DNA of 24,004 nt from Alphaproteobacteria bacterium UBA1002. Lineage in GTDB: Bacteria; Pseudomonadota; Alphaproteobacteria; Rickettsiales; UBA998. Position 1 is the stretch's first letter, and every line of letters begins with the position of its first letter. The stretch lies in contig DBAU01000037.1 of the NCBI GenBank assembly GCA_002291845.1, positions 1 through 24,004 of the forward strand, given 5' to 3'. The notes under the pieces are model-generated. The model was not told where the DNA came from. It ran no database searches and saw only the letters and a program-made list of their open reading frames with translations. Below are positions 23,888-24,004 of the stretch, one piece after another. Made by a program: the position numbers and the translations under genes.

Positions 23888-24004
23888 GTCATCCCCGTCC
23901 CCGTCTTCGCGGGGATAAACTCCGGCGGGGATCCATACCCACCAGCCCCTCCGTCAGCGATGAACACGCCGGCTAGGGGTTATGGATTCCCGCCTTCGCG
24001 GGAA
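23888..24004. repeat. Compound palindromic repeat C (CTTCGCGGG type), cut by the window end
   Basis: GTCATCCCCG at 23888 leads into a CTTCGCGGGGAT hairpin. GCGGGGATCCATA (23925-23937) pairs imperfectly with TATGGATTCCCGC (23981-23993), and a second CTTCGCGGGAA begins at 23994. The two halves form one large inverted element around about 40 central bases, and the right half continues beyond the window. Together with repeats A and B it fills the 310 bases after the last gene, where I see no coding sequence. Confidence 0.75.

Noticed and set aside
23062..23967. 301-codon minus-strand frame
   Set aside because: Its first part is a translation of the palindromic repeats (it contains the tell-tale SLRAQRSNP), and the rest is antisense to the NmrA-like gene.
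23725..24004. Possible CRISPR array at the right end
   Set aside because: The repeats are three unrelated palindromes without regular spacers or a common repeat unit, and no cas genes are near.

Overview
The window looks like an ordinary chromosomal segment of an alphaproteobacterium; I cannot assign genus or order. The evidence is the Caulobacter-type Tad/Flp pilus order cpaB-cpaC-cpaD-cpaE-cpaF-tadB-tadC with a recognisable CpaD lipoprotein, a CtrA-like TTAA-N7-TTAA box upstream of that operon, the YfgM-like/bamB/der cluster, and dispersed GTCATTGCGAGCG-type palindromic repeats at the right end. No rRNA, tRNA, CRISPR array, transposase or phage gene was seen.

Layout. (i) 1-1050: the 5' end of an MFS transporter gene on the minus strand (1-149, cut by the window edge), divergent from an exported Mn-type superoxide dismutase. 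(ii) 1142-4945: guaA (GMP synthase), then a large membrane O-acyltransferase whose C-terminus is an AlgX/AlgJ-like SGNH domain. (iii) 5103-8530: a compact cluster of a YfgM-like membrane protein, BamB (outer-membrane protein assembly) and the ribosome-assembly GTPase Der. (iv) 8527-9075, minus: the prepilin peptidase CpaA, convergent with der. (v) 9215-12040: a membrane-anchored alpha/beta hydrolase, the two subunits of a succinyl-CoA:3-ketoacid CoA transferase, a bidirectional intrinsic terminator, and a convergent RidA-family gene. (vi) 12041-20045: a roughly 250-base control region and a seven-gene Tad pilus operon. (vii) 20118-23694: uvrB from a TTG start, a secreted DUF2141 protein and an NmrA-like NAD(P)-binding protein. 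(viii) 23695-24004: no gene, but three different kinds of palindromic repeat packed together.

How the genes work together. CpaA (separate) and CpaB/C/D/E/F/TadB/TadC form most of a Tad type IV pilus machine: prepilin processing, secretin channel with its lipoprotein and CpaB, the polar/localising ATPase-fold protein, the motor ATPase and two inner-membrane platform proteins. The pilin itself, the minor pilins (TadE/F) and TadD are not in this window and must lie elsewhere if the system works. The most notable points are a CpaE whose P-loop lacks both lysines of the MinD/ParA signature, the CtrA-like box upstream of cpaB, a Shine-Dalgarno-like AGG held in the loop of a perfect hairpin just before cpaB, an exported Mn-type SOD, and the acyltransferase/AlgX-like fusion. 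I did not find a clearly new multi-gene system; the window is largely core genome plus a pilus operon.
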